Assembly: GCA_023846275.1 (NCBI GenBank)
Contig: CM043868.1
Span: forward strand, 18,013,755 to 18,077,754
Direction: 5' to 3'
From: Vanilla planifolia
Taxonomy: Eukaryota > Streptophyta > Magnoliopsida > Asparagales > Orchidaceae
Length of the DNA stretch: 64,000 nt
Under the pieces are notes generated by a model. The model was given only the letters and a program-made list of their open reading frames with translations, did no database searches and was not told the DNA's origin. Below are positions 13,640 through 24,821 of the stretch, piece after piece (position 1 is the stretch's first letter; each line of letters begins with the position of its first letter). Position numbers and translations under genes: made by a program.

Positions 13640-14136
13640 GCGGGGAGCTTTGGACTGCGTTTCCCGCGCTCTTCCTTCGTGCTTCGTTGCCCGTTTGATC
13701 AGAAACCAGAAGTCCAAAACACTCTTTGCGAAGGAGGATACCAGCGACGGTTTAAAGACGGAAGCTTTGCGTTGCTTCGGGAAGAAGGTAATGGAGATCG
13801 CGGCAGGGGAAGTAATGGTTCCTAGTTTAGCCATCGCCGGTGGAATCGAGGAATTCTACGGCGAGGACCAACTCGTTATGCCTTGGACCGATTAAATTTA
13901 TGTTCTTTGGTACTTAATGGGTACACATTGCTAAGTGATCCACGACACAACAATAAGGGACTTTTCTTCACAAAAGCTTTTTGCCCCTGGCGTGTTTGTA
14001 TCAGGAGCTTCATATGCGGCCTTTGCATCAAGTTTGATTGAAAGTTATGCGAAGCTCTTCGATTTGTTCAGCGTTTTGCTCTGCAGAGGAAGAGACTTAC
14101 GCATAATCTTCGCCATTATGAGGTGTCCCTTCACCA
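13640..14136 (+). pseudogene. NADP-malic enzyme 5' fragment (copy A)
   Basis: The fragment matches the N-terminal part of plant NADP-malic enzyme. First frame (13650-13895): EEFYGEDQLVMPWT corresponds to the family's VEDVYGED...QLVTPWT. The frame then breaks, and LLSDPRHNNKG continues in another frame, matching the family's LLRDPRHNKG. The region before EEFYGED may be a degenerate plastid transit segment. The match stops at 14136, about 100 codons into the enzyme, exactly where the duplication ends, so no catalytic region is present. The same frame break is present in copy B. A one-base insertion in the T run near 13981 is specific to this copy. Clearly non-functional. Confidence 0.88.
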
Positions 14137-17100
14137 TAATAAAATATCAAATAATTTAAAAGATTTAATTAATTAAAGATGATAGTTATATCAATTGTTA
14201 AATAATAGTTGAATTTGTTGAGTGAAGAAATTTCCAAACCATATTATTTGGTACTAAAAATTGATGTACAAAAAATTTAGTACCACAAATTGAAGCTAAG
14301 TAAAAAACATTATTGTACATCATAATGAACTAATCAAGTTCTGATTGGAGCTATTGAATTTCAATAAGTTATATTCTCATTGTATTATAAGCACAAGTAA
14401 CGTGATCAAATTATGTCACAAACAATTGAACAGTATTTTTTTTGAAAGAAAAAAAAAAGAAAAACTTAGGGTAAATATAATTTATTTAATAAAAAATGAT
14501 TTAGATATGTTATAAAAATTTTTAAATATGTCATAATATGTTAAATCAAATATTTTAAGCTGAAATTATTGTCATTAGACTAAAAACCTAACTTACTAAA
14601 GAAAACATTTACAAAAAACTTATATTTAAAGAAACAAAAATGTGTTTTATAATTAAAATGCAGATTTTATTAAAAAACCTTATAAAAATCAAAAGATTAT
14701 TTATACAAAAAAGATATTCTTGTACTTTGTTTTGAATTTATCACGTATCATATCTTGTCATAAAAAAAATTAGGTTCTGTAAATTTTCATTTTCATACTT
14801 TTGTGTTTTTATTTTTTACCAAAAATACATGTGTAAAATTAAAAATATTAATATAAAGTTAAAAAAAAACAGAGTTGGCTAAACCTATGCCTAGGTTTTG
14901 AGTGGAAGGGTCAACAAAGGCATCAATGTGTGAGTTTTGTCATGTGATTGGAGTTGTGGGGTAACATTTAATGGACAACTTTTGTTTTCTTTTAATGGGA
15001 TTGTGAATACATGTTTTGGTCAAAGAAGGCTTCTGAGTCTACATGTATTAAAAGCTAATTTATTTGTCGATAATTTTTTTATTATCACAAGTTTCAATTT
15101 TATTGTTAACCATCATCATCTATTATCATCACTTGTTATCATTGTGGGTCACCTCTCATCGTCTCATCGAATAATAAAAATATCTTAAAATTAATGTTGG
15201 TTATTAAATAAAAATTAATATTAAATTTAAAAAATATTGATCAATAATTGTATTAATTTTTTTCTCAATCTCATTAATGTAGATTATCTTTGTTATATTA
15301 ATTTGAAATGATTTAACATAATTTTATTATGAACAAGTATTTAGATTTTTTTGGATGCATAAGTCAAAAATGATTTACACTCTATAGTTTAATAGCTTTT
15401 ACAATTATCAATGGAATTTTCTAAAATATATTTGGACATTTTTTTTTCTAATATATAGCTTTCCTACCATTGCTTTGAATCCCATGTGAAATCCATTAAT
15501 AAGTTCTAAGTAATTTTAAAATGTTAAATTATAATTTATTACATAAAGTTATTATATTATATTATTTTATTTTATTTTACTCTCAAGAATTCAAAGAATA
15601 AATATATTTATTTCAAATATTATAATTTAAACATAGTTTAATAAAATTTATTGTGTAACATTTATGTATTTCAATTTGAAAGTGTTGCGAGCCCACTTAG
15701 TCTCTCTGGAATCATCGACATACAAGCGAGTAAAGCGTTTCTTTAGCATTTTCTTAAAAAAGCTTATTTTATAATCGAAAAAAGGTAAAAATAAAAGCTC
15801 GTTTCTCCAATTTTTTATTATAAATTATTTTTAAATCACAATAATGACGTCACTATGTGAAATGAAGCCTAAAAGAAAGTAGAGAACGTTCAGTGAAGCT
15901 GCATGACTAAAAGACTGACCAAAATGCAAATCGCGTATGCTTTTTTTTTTTTTTTTTAAATTAAAAAGAAAAAAAAGAAAAATTAATATCTTTCTCTTTC
16001 TCTTTCTCAATGATTGTGAAAAATTATTTTTAAAAGAAAAATATACTTTTAAAAGAACAAACTTTCTGTAAATTAAAAAGCGATTTCTTAGAATAATGTA
16101 CTCATTGTGCTTAGTCACAAAAAATAAAAAAAAAATAACAAATTATTAAAATAAAAGAACATTTAAAACCAACACCTCCGTTCTTTTGAAAGTTGCGCGA
16201 ATGCATTGGTGGAACCTACGTTGTGGTTCGCTGGTTTCGCAATTTGAATTTGGCAACAGTAATGGCACATGACAGGCTGTCTTTATTTAGATTTAGTATC
16301 GCTTCTGGAAGAAAGTGTGATCGATGTGGACGACGACTTGAGGTCAGTCAACTGCGTGGCTCAATCATCGTGGGATGCTTTTTTTTTTTTTTTTTTTTTA
16401 ATATTTCAAAATAAAAACTTATTGTGTGTAACTCATGTGAAATCCCATTTATTTATTATTAATATTTTAATAATTGAGTTTGGGGGCGTTATAATCATTT
16501 AAAAAATTAAAAAATATTATATTTTATGTTAATAAAAAATTATGTAAATTATTAAATGTATTTTTAATATTTTGAGATTGAAAATTTTCTTTTGAGATAG
16601 GCCAAACTTACATGATTTGACACAGATCATTTGGAGTTATATTTCTAAAACAAATTATAAGCCCCAAGCAAGACTTAATGTTCAATTCAAACTTATAAAA
16701 AAGTATTTTTTTAATATATTTTTTTTATATAAAAATTATGTCATTTTATTTAGTTCTTAAAAAAATCAAAGCATAATTTTTCTTTTATGTATCAACTTAT
16801 TCATTGTAAAAAATTCTAATCATTTTTCATTAAATATTATATATTCTAAGTTATGATTTGTTAGTTTCAAAATTAGAATTAGACAAGAAATCTTTGTAAA
16901 TAAAAAGTTAAAAGGTAAAAAGATATCTATATAAAAGACCATAATTGTTAAAAATATTTGAAATATTAGACACAAAAAAAGTTATGAGAACGAATATAAA
17001 TAAGATATTAGTTATAATTCAAAAAGTTTTTTAAAAAATTTGAAAGATATCACTCAATTATTGTCAAAAGAGAAAAGAAGAGAGCAAATGAAGATATTCT

Positions 17101-18779
17101 AAGAGATTTAAAAATGAGTTAAATAAAAGGAAAGAAAAAATTAAAAAAAAATCTAGATTACTATAACAACTAAGATTTGAATCAAAGATCTAAACTTTAG
17201 TGAGATTGTCACTCGAATAAAGATCTAAACATATATATGATGTATATGGTTTTATGTAATGTGTATAGTTAAGTTAGAATACTTAAATTATATATGAAAA
17301 ATGATAAATAGATGATACTTGTGTAGACAAAAACTCATATCTATGTGTATATGATTGTTTGTAATGTGTATTGTATAATTGAGATTTTGATTATTTATAG
17401 GTGTTAAGTTTAGAGATATATGAAATAAGCATAGTATATATAGAAGACTGTATTGATACAAGATGATTACTAAAATTTATATATCAAGAAATGATGAAAA
17501 CATGAAATTTATGAATGATGGTAAAAAAATAAGTAATTTTTATATTATGATTTATAAATATATGTGATACTTGAGCATAAATGAGATATTATTTTGATTA
17601 TAAGTCACTTGTTGATATAATTATGTAATAATGGATATGTAAAGTAAGTTATTTTTTCATAATAATCATAAAGATAAAAAATGAAAAAAAATAAGAAAAG
17701 AAAAAAAGGATTAATAAAGGAAAGGTAGATGCTCAAAACGAAAGGATGTCAGGTTGTCAAATATAGCAAATGCTATGTTGGAATAATATATTTTAGATAT
17801 AAGCTTAAGGTGCTTTCATTTGAGTTATTTAAGTATGGAACAACATATTTTTAAACATATCAAATTTGTTGAATAAAAAGAGTATTTTCTTAAGTCAAAT
17901 GTTTGAAGAGATAAAAAAAAGAAAATAAATAATATGTAAATCTACAAAAATTTACATGTATAAAAGTTATATACATATTATTATTTTATTTTCCTTAAAT
18001 GCTCTTTTATTTTTTTTTTATATTGTCTAGTTTTAAATGACCTTACATATTGTTATTCAAAAATTATAATACTTTACATATACGTACAATTATTTGTTAA
18101 TAAGTCAGTGTCAATTAGCTCATACTTATTTTGTCTTAATTTAAGTCAAATATAAGCAATACATTGAGCTACTAAGATGGAGTAATAATTAGCATATGAT
18201 GATTTAAAAGATGATAGAATTGTCATTAGATGTGTGATTTTGATGAATATTTTATTTGAGTAAAAAATGTAAAAGATTTGTTAATATTATTATTATATGC
18301 ACATTCATTTTAAAAAAAATATAAAAAAATTTAATATTTCAACTTTAATGTAAAAGATATTTTCGTTACTTGATTTTAAATGATAAATTATTGCTTTTAT
18401 TATGATTTTTATAAAAAATAAAGTACGAATTTTATATATTTGTAAAATGTTAAAAAAATAAAAAAAAGATATCATGGCATCAAAATCTAGTAACGACAAT
18501 AAGGGTTATACATTAAATGTATTTATCTATTATTTCATCAACGAAATTATTTACTATTCAAACCACATAGTTATCTAATATATTTAATGTAGTTTAAGTA
18601 TATAACACATGTAGATATTTATATCATCTCGTCATAGCTCAAAATATATAACATGTGTAATAGAAAATAAGGATAAAATTGACAATTTTACAATGAATAT
18701 AATTTAATTAATATAAAAATATCTCAAAATAAGATATAAACATATATTCCTTGAATTTTTTATACTAATATGCAACTCA
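14137..18779. other. AT-rich intergenic DNA with weak LTR-like relic
   Basis: No gene was found. Between about 16950 and 17780 the sequence resembles the 3' part of a gypsy LTR: a purine-rich stretch followed by GTGAGATTG and then a TG/AT-rich tract. A similar arrangement recurs at about 33020-33400, so both may derive from one LTR family. Terminal dinucleotides and target duplications could not be assigned. Confidence 0.35.
16193..16376. other. GC-richer patch, possible exon relic, unrecognised
   Basis: About 180 bases are much less AT-rich than the surroundings and are open in two plus-strand frames, one containing ECIGGTYVVVRWF, the other LVSLLEESVIDVDDDL. I do not recognise either. A T run of about 22 bases follows directly. 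It could be a processed or captured gene fragment, but there are no splice signals or start context that support a gene. Confidence 0.2.
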
Positions 18780-20430
18780 CCTAGTCCTTATGTTTTCAAG
18801 TGTTCCTCCAAAATTATAAGGTACCATTATCTAGTTTCTTAAGTTAGTAACACGTAGTTTTGCTTATATTTATCACCCTCTTCACTTGGCTAGCAATAAT
18901 AATGTCTATTATTATCCTTTTTTTATCCTAAGTTATAATAAAGTTATGTCCATCATTAATAGATAATCTTTATCTTGATGATAGTTTATAACATCTTGAT
19001 TCCATAAGTATAAACATAAAAATATGATATAACAAATATCTAACAGCACAATTTCACAGATTACCTCACAATATATTCTTAGGTGATTACAAATTTCATC
19101 TTGTAATATTTTTTGATTCTTGCAATAGAGTTTTTTAGTATCTATCTTAAAAAATAAGATCTCAGATAGGATGCAATCTCCAAGTTAGCTTCTTTTTATA
19201 ACTTCTAGAAATCAAATTATTTGGACTAATAATATTAATCATAGTATTGATAGGCTTCATCTTCACCTAAAGGTGAGCTATAAGGAGTTCTTTCTAATGC
19301 AATCTCTTTAACTTCATCCATGTATTATTTTGGTCTCACCATGGAGGATATACTTATACATTATGTATGGTCTCTTTAGTCTTCTCATTTTCCATTACAA
19401 TAAATAACTTATTTTTCTTATTTATCTTGAACATTTTTAAGAATATAGTATAATGCAAGATCTAATATTTTTCTTATATATACCCTTACTTTTCATAGTT
19501 TAGATATAATATTTATTATTATGGCCACTATTTTTTATTAGAGTATTTTTTTTCTATCATTTCTTTGAGTTAGTATCAATCTTTTTGGTATTCAAACTCC
19601 TAATCTTTGTCCCTTTGTTTTGATTTTTTTATAGTCATTATAAAAATGCTAGCTTACATCAAATATTATATAAAAATAGAATAAAATAATATAAACTAAG
19701 ATATATAGATAATATCTATATCTCATAAGATATCCCCAAAATCATGGCTTATCATCAAAAGTTAATTATATATTCCTATACTATTTGCCCTTGTCAATAT
19801 CATAAGTTATGTCATTTCATTCACCTTTCATATCTCATGAGGTAAAACTCTTCTTTAGTTATTATTTTAGCTATATGCTATTGCTCCAATTCTTAAGTGA
19901 GTATTTTATCATGCTAACACACGACTTGTCATCTTTAATATAATATACATTATCTTATCAATTGATAAATAAATTAATAAAGAAAAACATGTTTTTATTT
20001 ATTTCAATCAAATATATAATTTTTATAAATCCATTATAACATCATATAAAGATAGATTAAGTTTAAATGTTATCAATTCTCAAGCACTAAAAAGGTGATA
20101 TTGATAATGTCATCTTTATCTTCATTTATCCTTAGATTAATAATAAATCCAAAATTCATTTAACTAAAATTATTTTTCTCATTTAATATATTATCTTTCA
20201 TATTTATCATAAGAGAGAATTGAGATTTTAACATTATCTCTATCAACACTTATATTTTTAGGTTAATAGAATTGCCTTTACTTTCTAGCTTGATCATGAA
20301 ATAGTTGGTACTATCATATTAACTCACACCTACCAAATTTCTTACTTCCCTTTCTCGAGTTACTTTTCATCTCCTTTCTTCTTAGTCCCTACTATCATTA
20401 TCAAAATGAAGCTCTCTCTGATACCAAAAT
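18780..20430 (-). mobile_element. Degenerate Ty3/gypsy relic, minus orientation
   Basis: Read on the minus strand, the block starts at 20430 with TTTTGGTATCAGAGAG, a primer-binding site for initiator-Met tRNA, directly after an LTR end ..CACA. The following 700 bases align by eye with the plus-strand relic at 21332-21990: both contain AGATAATG(T/C)TAAAATC, ATTATCAAT, AGATAATGTAT/GGATAATGTAT and CATAACTTATGATAT/GATATAACTTATGATAT. The left limit is soft. No open frame survives. It pairs head to head with its relative on the other side of 20431-21331. Confidence 0.6.
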
Positions 20431-21331
20431 GTGATATGCTTATGAGAAGACATATTTTAAGCCCTTAATAATGATCTTACATAAGAGTTAAAGCAACATA
20501 ATTAATTATGAATAACAAAGAAACTAAAATGATAGAGTGAAAGAGAGAATGTGTTTTTAAGCCAAAAATTGGAATGTCTTTCTTCACCTCTCTTCACCCC
20601 ATTTTTAGATACTTAGGCATAATAATTTAAAACAATCATCATTTTCTTTATAATAATAACATTAATTTCTTATGTTTATTATATTACATGAGTTAGACTT
20701 CAGTCAGCTTCTTCAAAGGTATTGTATACACTAGGATGCTCACTCTATGTGTGCTTCCTATGTTGCACATGTGCAAAATGTGTACTTTGTATTAGGTTCT
20801 TTGTACATGTGATGGGGGTATACTATACTTACAGTAGCATATATTGTATGTTTAGTGGTAGGTGATAACTATAACAACATCTATTGTGCATGTAATTATA
20901 AGGCTTATGGTACTACTATACACTCTAAAATATGTTCAATTTGTGTTGTTTCTTGTGCTGTAACGTCTTGCATGCTTCTACGTGAGTTGATAAATGTCTT
21001 GTGCACATTGCTACTTGCATTTACTTTTGTGTAATCTATGGCATGTCACATGCACATTGTTGTTTGCATTACAATATCCTACACATCTCTGTATGATTCA
21101 CTTAATATCTCATGCACGTCATTATTTGCACCACAATATCCAATGCACTTTTGTGTACACTTGCATTGCTTGATGCATGTGATAATGTTTTATTAATTCT
21201 TTATTGAAAAGCTTTCTTGAGTGATCATCAAAGTTAAATTGCTTAACAACTTAATAACTAAATAAACTAATAATAGATCCTCCATTCAATCCTTGTTGAG
21301 ATTTTCAAATAAAACTCTTATAGATAGATTA
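20431..21331. repeat. LTR block between two head-to-head gypsy relics
   Basis: The block begins TGTGATATGC and ends TAGATTACA. It is flanked on the left by a minus-strand PBS (CTGATACCAAAA) and on the right by a plus-strand PBS (TTTTGGTATC at 21332-21341). Such an arrangement is expected if two 5' LTRs in opposite orientation meet here. The two outer ends resemble each other in inverted orientation (CATAAGCATATCACA and TATAGATAGATTACA), but the middle is too diverged to see the junction. Confidence 0.45.
20985..21175. repeat. Imperfect ~60-bp tandem repeats
   Basis: Three diverged units can be lined up on ATGTC(TTG/ACA)TGCACATTG...TTGCATT and ATCTCATGCACGTCATTATTTGCA. They lie inside the LTR block. 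The repeated core is CATGCACATTGTTGTTTGCA-like. Divergence between units is high, so this is an old internal repeat. Confidence 0.45.
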
Positions 21332-23010
21332 CATTTTGGTATCTAAACACTTTGTTTTGATTCTAATGATAAGAGTTAGAAGAGAGTTGAAAAGCAAGGC
21401 AAGAAAAAAAAAGCAAGTGATCAAAAAGGCTTTAGTTGAGTTAATTATTCCAAAAAAAATCAACTAATAAACTTTAAAAATTATGCTATTTTCTTAATAA
21501 ATGTAAATGTTAATGAAGATAATGCTAAAATCCTTATATTATTTGGCAATGAATCAGGAGGACAACTTACAAAGCAAAAGAATATGAACAATCAGAAGAA
21601 TTCAAGTTGGAATATTGATGATGATGATGATATTATCAATCTCGATCCTTCAATGCATGGGAATTTATAACAATCATGCAAGGTAAAAGCAAAAGTTGAT
21701 ATATTATTTATGAAGTTACAATGGATGAAAAGAAATTGGACGTCAAGTTAGAATAATTGGAGACTTATTTTTTATATGACTACCCATCAATCAATAGGAT
21801 AATGTATGCTCAATTGAAAATGACTAATCATGCGATGGCTAAGGGGAATGCTCGCTTAGGAACCCATACCATTGAAGAGGTTATACAGTATCAATTTAAT
21901 GAATTGATTAGAGAATAATGATATCTCATGAGATACATAAAAGAATGGATGAAGGAAGTGATATAACTTATGATATCAATAAGAACAAATAATTCAAAAA
22001 TATATCATAGACTTCTAAAGATAATCTATAAGTTTGAAAATACTCATTGATGAGATGAAAACATCATCAAAATACATAGAAAGTTTATATCATTTTAATA
22101 CTATTCTTATTTCAATATGTGACACAAGCCAACACATTCATAATAGCCATTGAAAAAAGAAATCAAAATGAAAAGGACAAAGATAGGACAAAGTATTGAT
22201 AAATCAAAATATAGGTCCAAAAATTGATTACAATTAAAAGAATATTCATAGACATGTCATAGAAATTACTATTATGACTCATCGTAGACTTCAATAGTAT
22301 TGTAATTATTGTAAACAAAGAGGGCCCATATGATGAAAGTGTGGGATATTGTATCCTAAACAATTTTCAAAACAAGTTCAAGAAAGATAAGAAAGGCCAA
22401 GTATTATTATAATTGAGATTAAGAGAGTACTATAACCTCATAACATATTGATGGGAGCCTATCTTTTATAGTAAGATCAAAAGTGATATCTCAAAAAAAA
22501 AGAACTCTTTGATATTTACATTTAAGTGTAGAAACAAATTATTTATATTATTTTTGACACTAGAAGAGAGAAGAATTTAATATTAGAAAGTATCACAAAA
22601 AGATTAGATCTAAAGATTAAACAATATCTACGATCTTATTCCTTAAAAAATATTCACAAAGATATTGAGAAGAAAGTGAAAATAATGCAAAATAAAATTT
22701 ATCATTAATAAAAAATATATTGATGAGATTCTATAAAATATTACCCTTAGATGTTTGTCCGATTATTATAGGAAGCCATTACTTGTGAGTTTGAGATTTT
22801 GTATACTATTGACAAACACAACATTATAGATTCATGTAGGATGGATAAAACACCTTTTTAATGTGAGTCAAAGGAGCATTGATAAGAGACATTATTTGTA
22901 CTGACCAACTGAAAAAGTTAGTAAATATCTCACAAAGTTATGTGTTACTGATAATCAAATTAGAGAAATTAGTTAATAGAACTAATGAAAATCTTACCAT
23001 CCCAAGAACA
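21332..23010 (+). mobile_element. Degenerate Ty3/gypsy relic, plus orientation
   Basis: Starts with a primer-binding-site-like TTTTGGTATC immediately after an LTR end. Broken frames then show a gag-like stretch at about 21700-21930, a zinc-knuckle remnant CNYCKQRG near 22300-22325 with a changed His, and at 22738-22780 ILPLDVC followed by IIIGS, matching the conserved segment after the protease of gypsy polyproteins (LPLDVCGIVIGSPYL). Many stops and frameshifts interrupt it. No reverse transcriptase core was recognised. The first part is homologous in inverted orientation to the relic at 18780-20430. Confidence 0.68.
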
Positions 23011-24339
23011 CTCTAGAAAGCAATAGAAGCTAATCTTATAGTCCAAAGAACATATATAGAATTGAGTTAACTTTGAAAGACAATATTTGATGAAATTTGA
23101 ATTGCTAAAAGAAGAGGTTTATCATCAAGAGATTTATTCAAAATCTAATAAAATTTGAATCATTCAACATCAAATAAGTCTCCAAGAAGACAATAATATT
23201 TGTGAAAAAAATGATAGAAAATAACCATTTGAGTGATAGGATCCTTATATTATCTATTGCATGAATAGGTGTGATAAGTATAACAACTCACCTTAAAACT
23301 ATTCATATGAGTAAAAATTATTAAATACATGTAAAATAATTAAACTTTATTTTCTTGTAATACAATAAATAGATACTTGAGTCTTTTATCAAGATGGGAG
23401 CAAAAAAAAAAAAAAAACTTATCTTGAAGAACATTTTTTTTTAATTCTATTCTTGAGTTTTGTATTTTTTTTTCATATTTTTTTTAACTTATAATAATAT
23501 TTCTCTTATCATTATTATGTAAACTTTGAAGAAGAAGTCATCAATGAGATATTATAATAAAACTTCTCACAAACGTATCAACCACTCCCAAGTGTCAATT
23601 TAAAATTTTATTGGAGGATTGCTTTATTAACTTCTAATCTAAGATTAAAGTGCTAGATTTTAACGCCACACATGACTTAAACAAATACTTTGATCTTACA
23701 ATACATCAAGCACATGCATATTATATTCGTAATAATAAAAGATTCTTAGATTCATAAACTTTTTTTGTTTTTCCTAGAAGTTGATTATTTTGGGTCTAAG
23801 TTTTCTTGAGTTATTGTTAATCCTAGTGAAAACCTTATTCTTTATAAGGCTGGCTTTAAATATATCGCATGAAAACAACAAGAATAGCTCGAGTCATCCA
23901 GAGGACTAAGCTATGTGAAGTTTTTTCTCACATAATACGTTATTATTGACTCAATGTATTTATTTTTGTTTGCAATAATTCTAAGACAACTGTGATATTT
24001 TCTAAACTCTTGTGTGACAATCAATGATCATTTAGGATGCTTCAATTTCTATATCTTCTCTTATAATTAACTATCCAACATCTTTAATCACATCAACAAA
24101 GCCACGCATCCAAAACGAGTTTTCTCTTGTTCATCATGTATGCATAACACAAATAGAATAATTCAACCCAAGGAAACTCAGATTACCTCCTTTAAATAGC
24201 ATTACACCATTTGGAATATTAGTTCCGTCACTTCCAACACACTATGCCTGCTCATTTAACTTACTAATCGGGGATTAAAATGCACTTTTAAAACTAACCT
24301 TTGAACTAATAACTAATACAGTTAAAAAAAAATGTAATC
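23011..24339. other. AT-rich intergenic DNA
   Basis: No coding sequence, RNA gene or terminal repeat recognised. The left end may still belong to the gypsy relic: near 23370-23400 TCTTTTATCAAGATGGGAGCAA resembles the tail of that family. Poly-A tracts occur at 23403-23417 and 24433-24443. Confidence 0.4.
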
Positions 24340-24482
24340 GAAATAAAAATGTTTACAGTCTTATGGGCAACATGTATTCGTGTGAAATAATCCTCAAATT
24401 AAAATAATATAAATATAGTTAAAAAAAGGCAAAAAAAAAAAAAATACAAAAAGTAACTTGGGAGCAAATAAATAATAAAAAC

Positions 24483-24488
24483 CACGTG
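24483..24488. promoter_or_regulatory. G-box (CACGTG), upstream unit
   Basis: CACGTG within AACCACGTGAGAACGACG. The same element recurs 233 bases downstream in the duplicated unit. G-boxes bind bZIP and bHLH factors; function here is inference. Confidence 0.5.
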
Positions 24489-24715
24489 AGAACGACGACT
24501 ATTGGCCATTCTTTAAAATACTCGGATAAGTGATGCAGCTACCGAAGGGAAGGTTGTCGAAATACAAATGTTTACAGTGTCTTATGGGCAATATGCATCC
24601 TTGTGAAATAATCCCCAACTTAAACTAATATATATATATATAGTTAAAAGAAGGCACCAAAAAAAAAAAAAAAAAAAACATACAAAATGTAACATAAAAA
24701 GCAAATGAGGAAAAC

Positions 24716-24721
24716 CACGTG
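24716..24721. promoter_or_regulatory. G-box (CACGTG), gene-proximal unit
   Basis: CACGTG about 100 bases before the receptor-kinase ATG, with flanks identical to the upstream copy except one base. A (TA)n tract at 24630-24641 lies upstream of it. Since the gene is now disrupted, any activity would be vestigial. Confidence 0.5.
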
Positions 24722-24821
24722 AGAACGATGACTATTTGCAATTCTTTAAATACTCGGATAAGTTTTCTAGATGCTCGCCGGACTTACGCTGCGCAGCAGC
24801 TACCGTAGGGAAGGTTGTCCA

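Larger units (their letters stand above)
11106..14136. repeat. Segmental duplication, copy A (3.0 kb, uninterrupted)
   Basis: This block is repeated, in the same orientation, at 36983-38894 plus 48025-49157 (copy B). The match begins near CTTACCTTCAACTTTTTAGA and ends near GTGTCCCTTCACCA, after which the two copies differ completely. Both carry the same decayed gypsy gag followed by the 5' end of the same malic-enzyme pseudogene. Differences are mostly scattered single bases and small gaps. At 13011-13020 copy A reads GCGATCATGTTA across the place where copy B holds a 9-kb gypsy element. Confidence 0.93.
24340..24821 (+). repeat. Tandem duplication of receptor-kinase promoter and leader
   Basis: Unit 1 (24340-24558) and unit 2 (24559-24821) match along their length: both begin GAAATA(A/C)AAATGTTTACAG, both contain CCACGTGAGAACGA, both carry CTCGGATAAGT, and both end with GCAGCTACCG(A/T)AGGGAAGG. 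Unit 2 ends at the ATG of the receptor kinase, and unit 1 has the equivalent leader sequence but no ATG. The period is 219 bases at the left and 233 at the G-box because the poly-A and TA tracts of unit 2 are longer. Confidence 0.85.
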
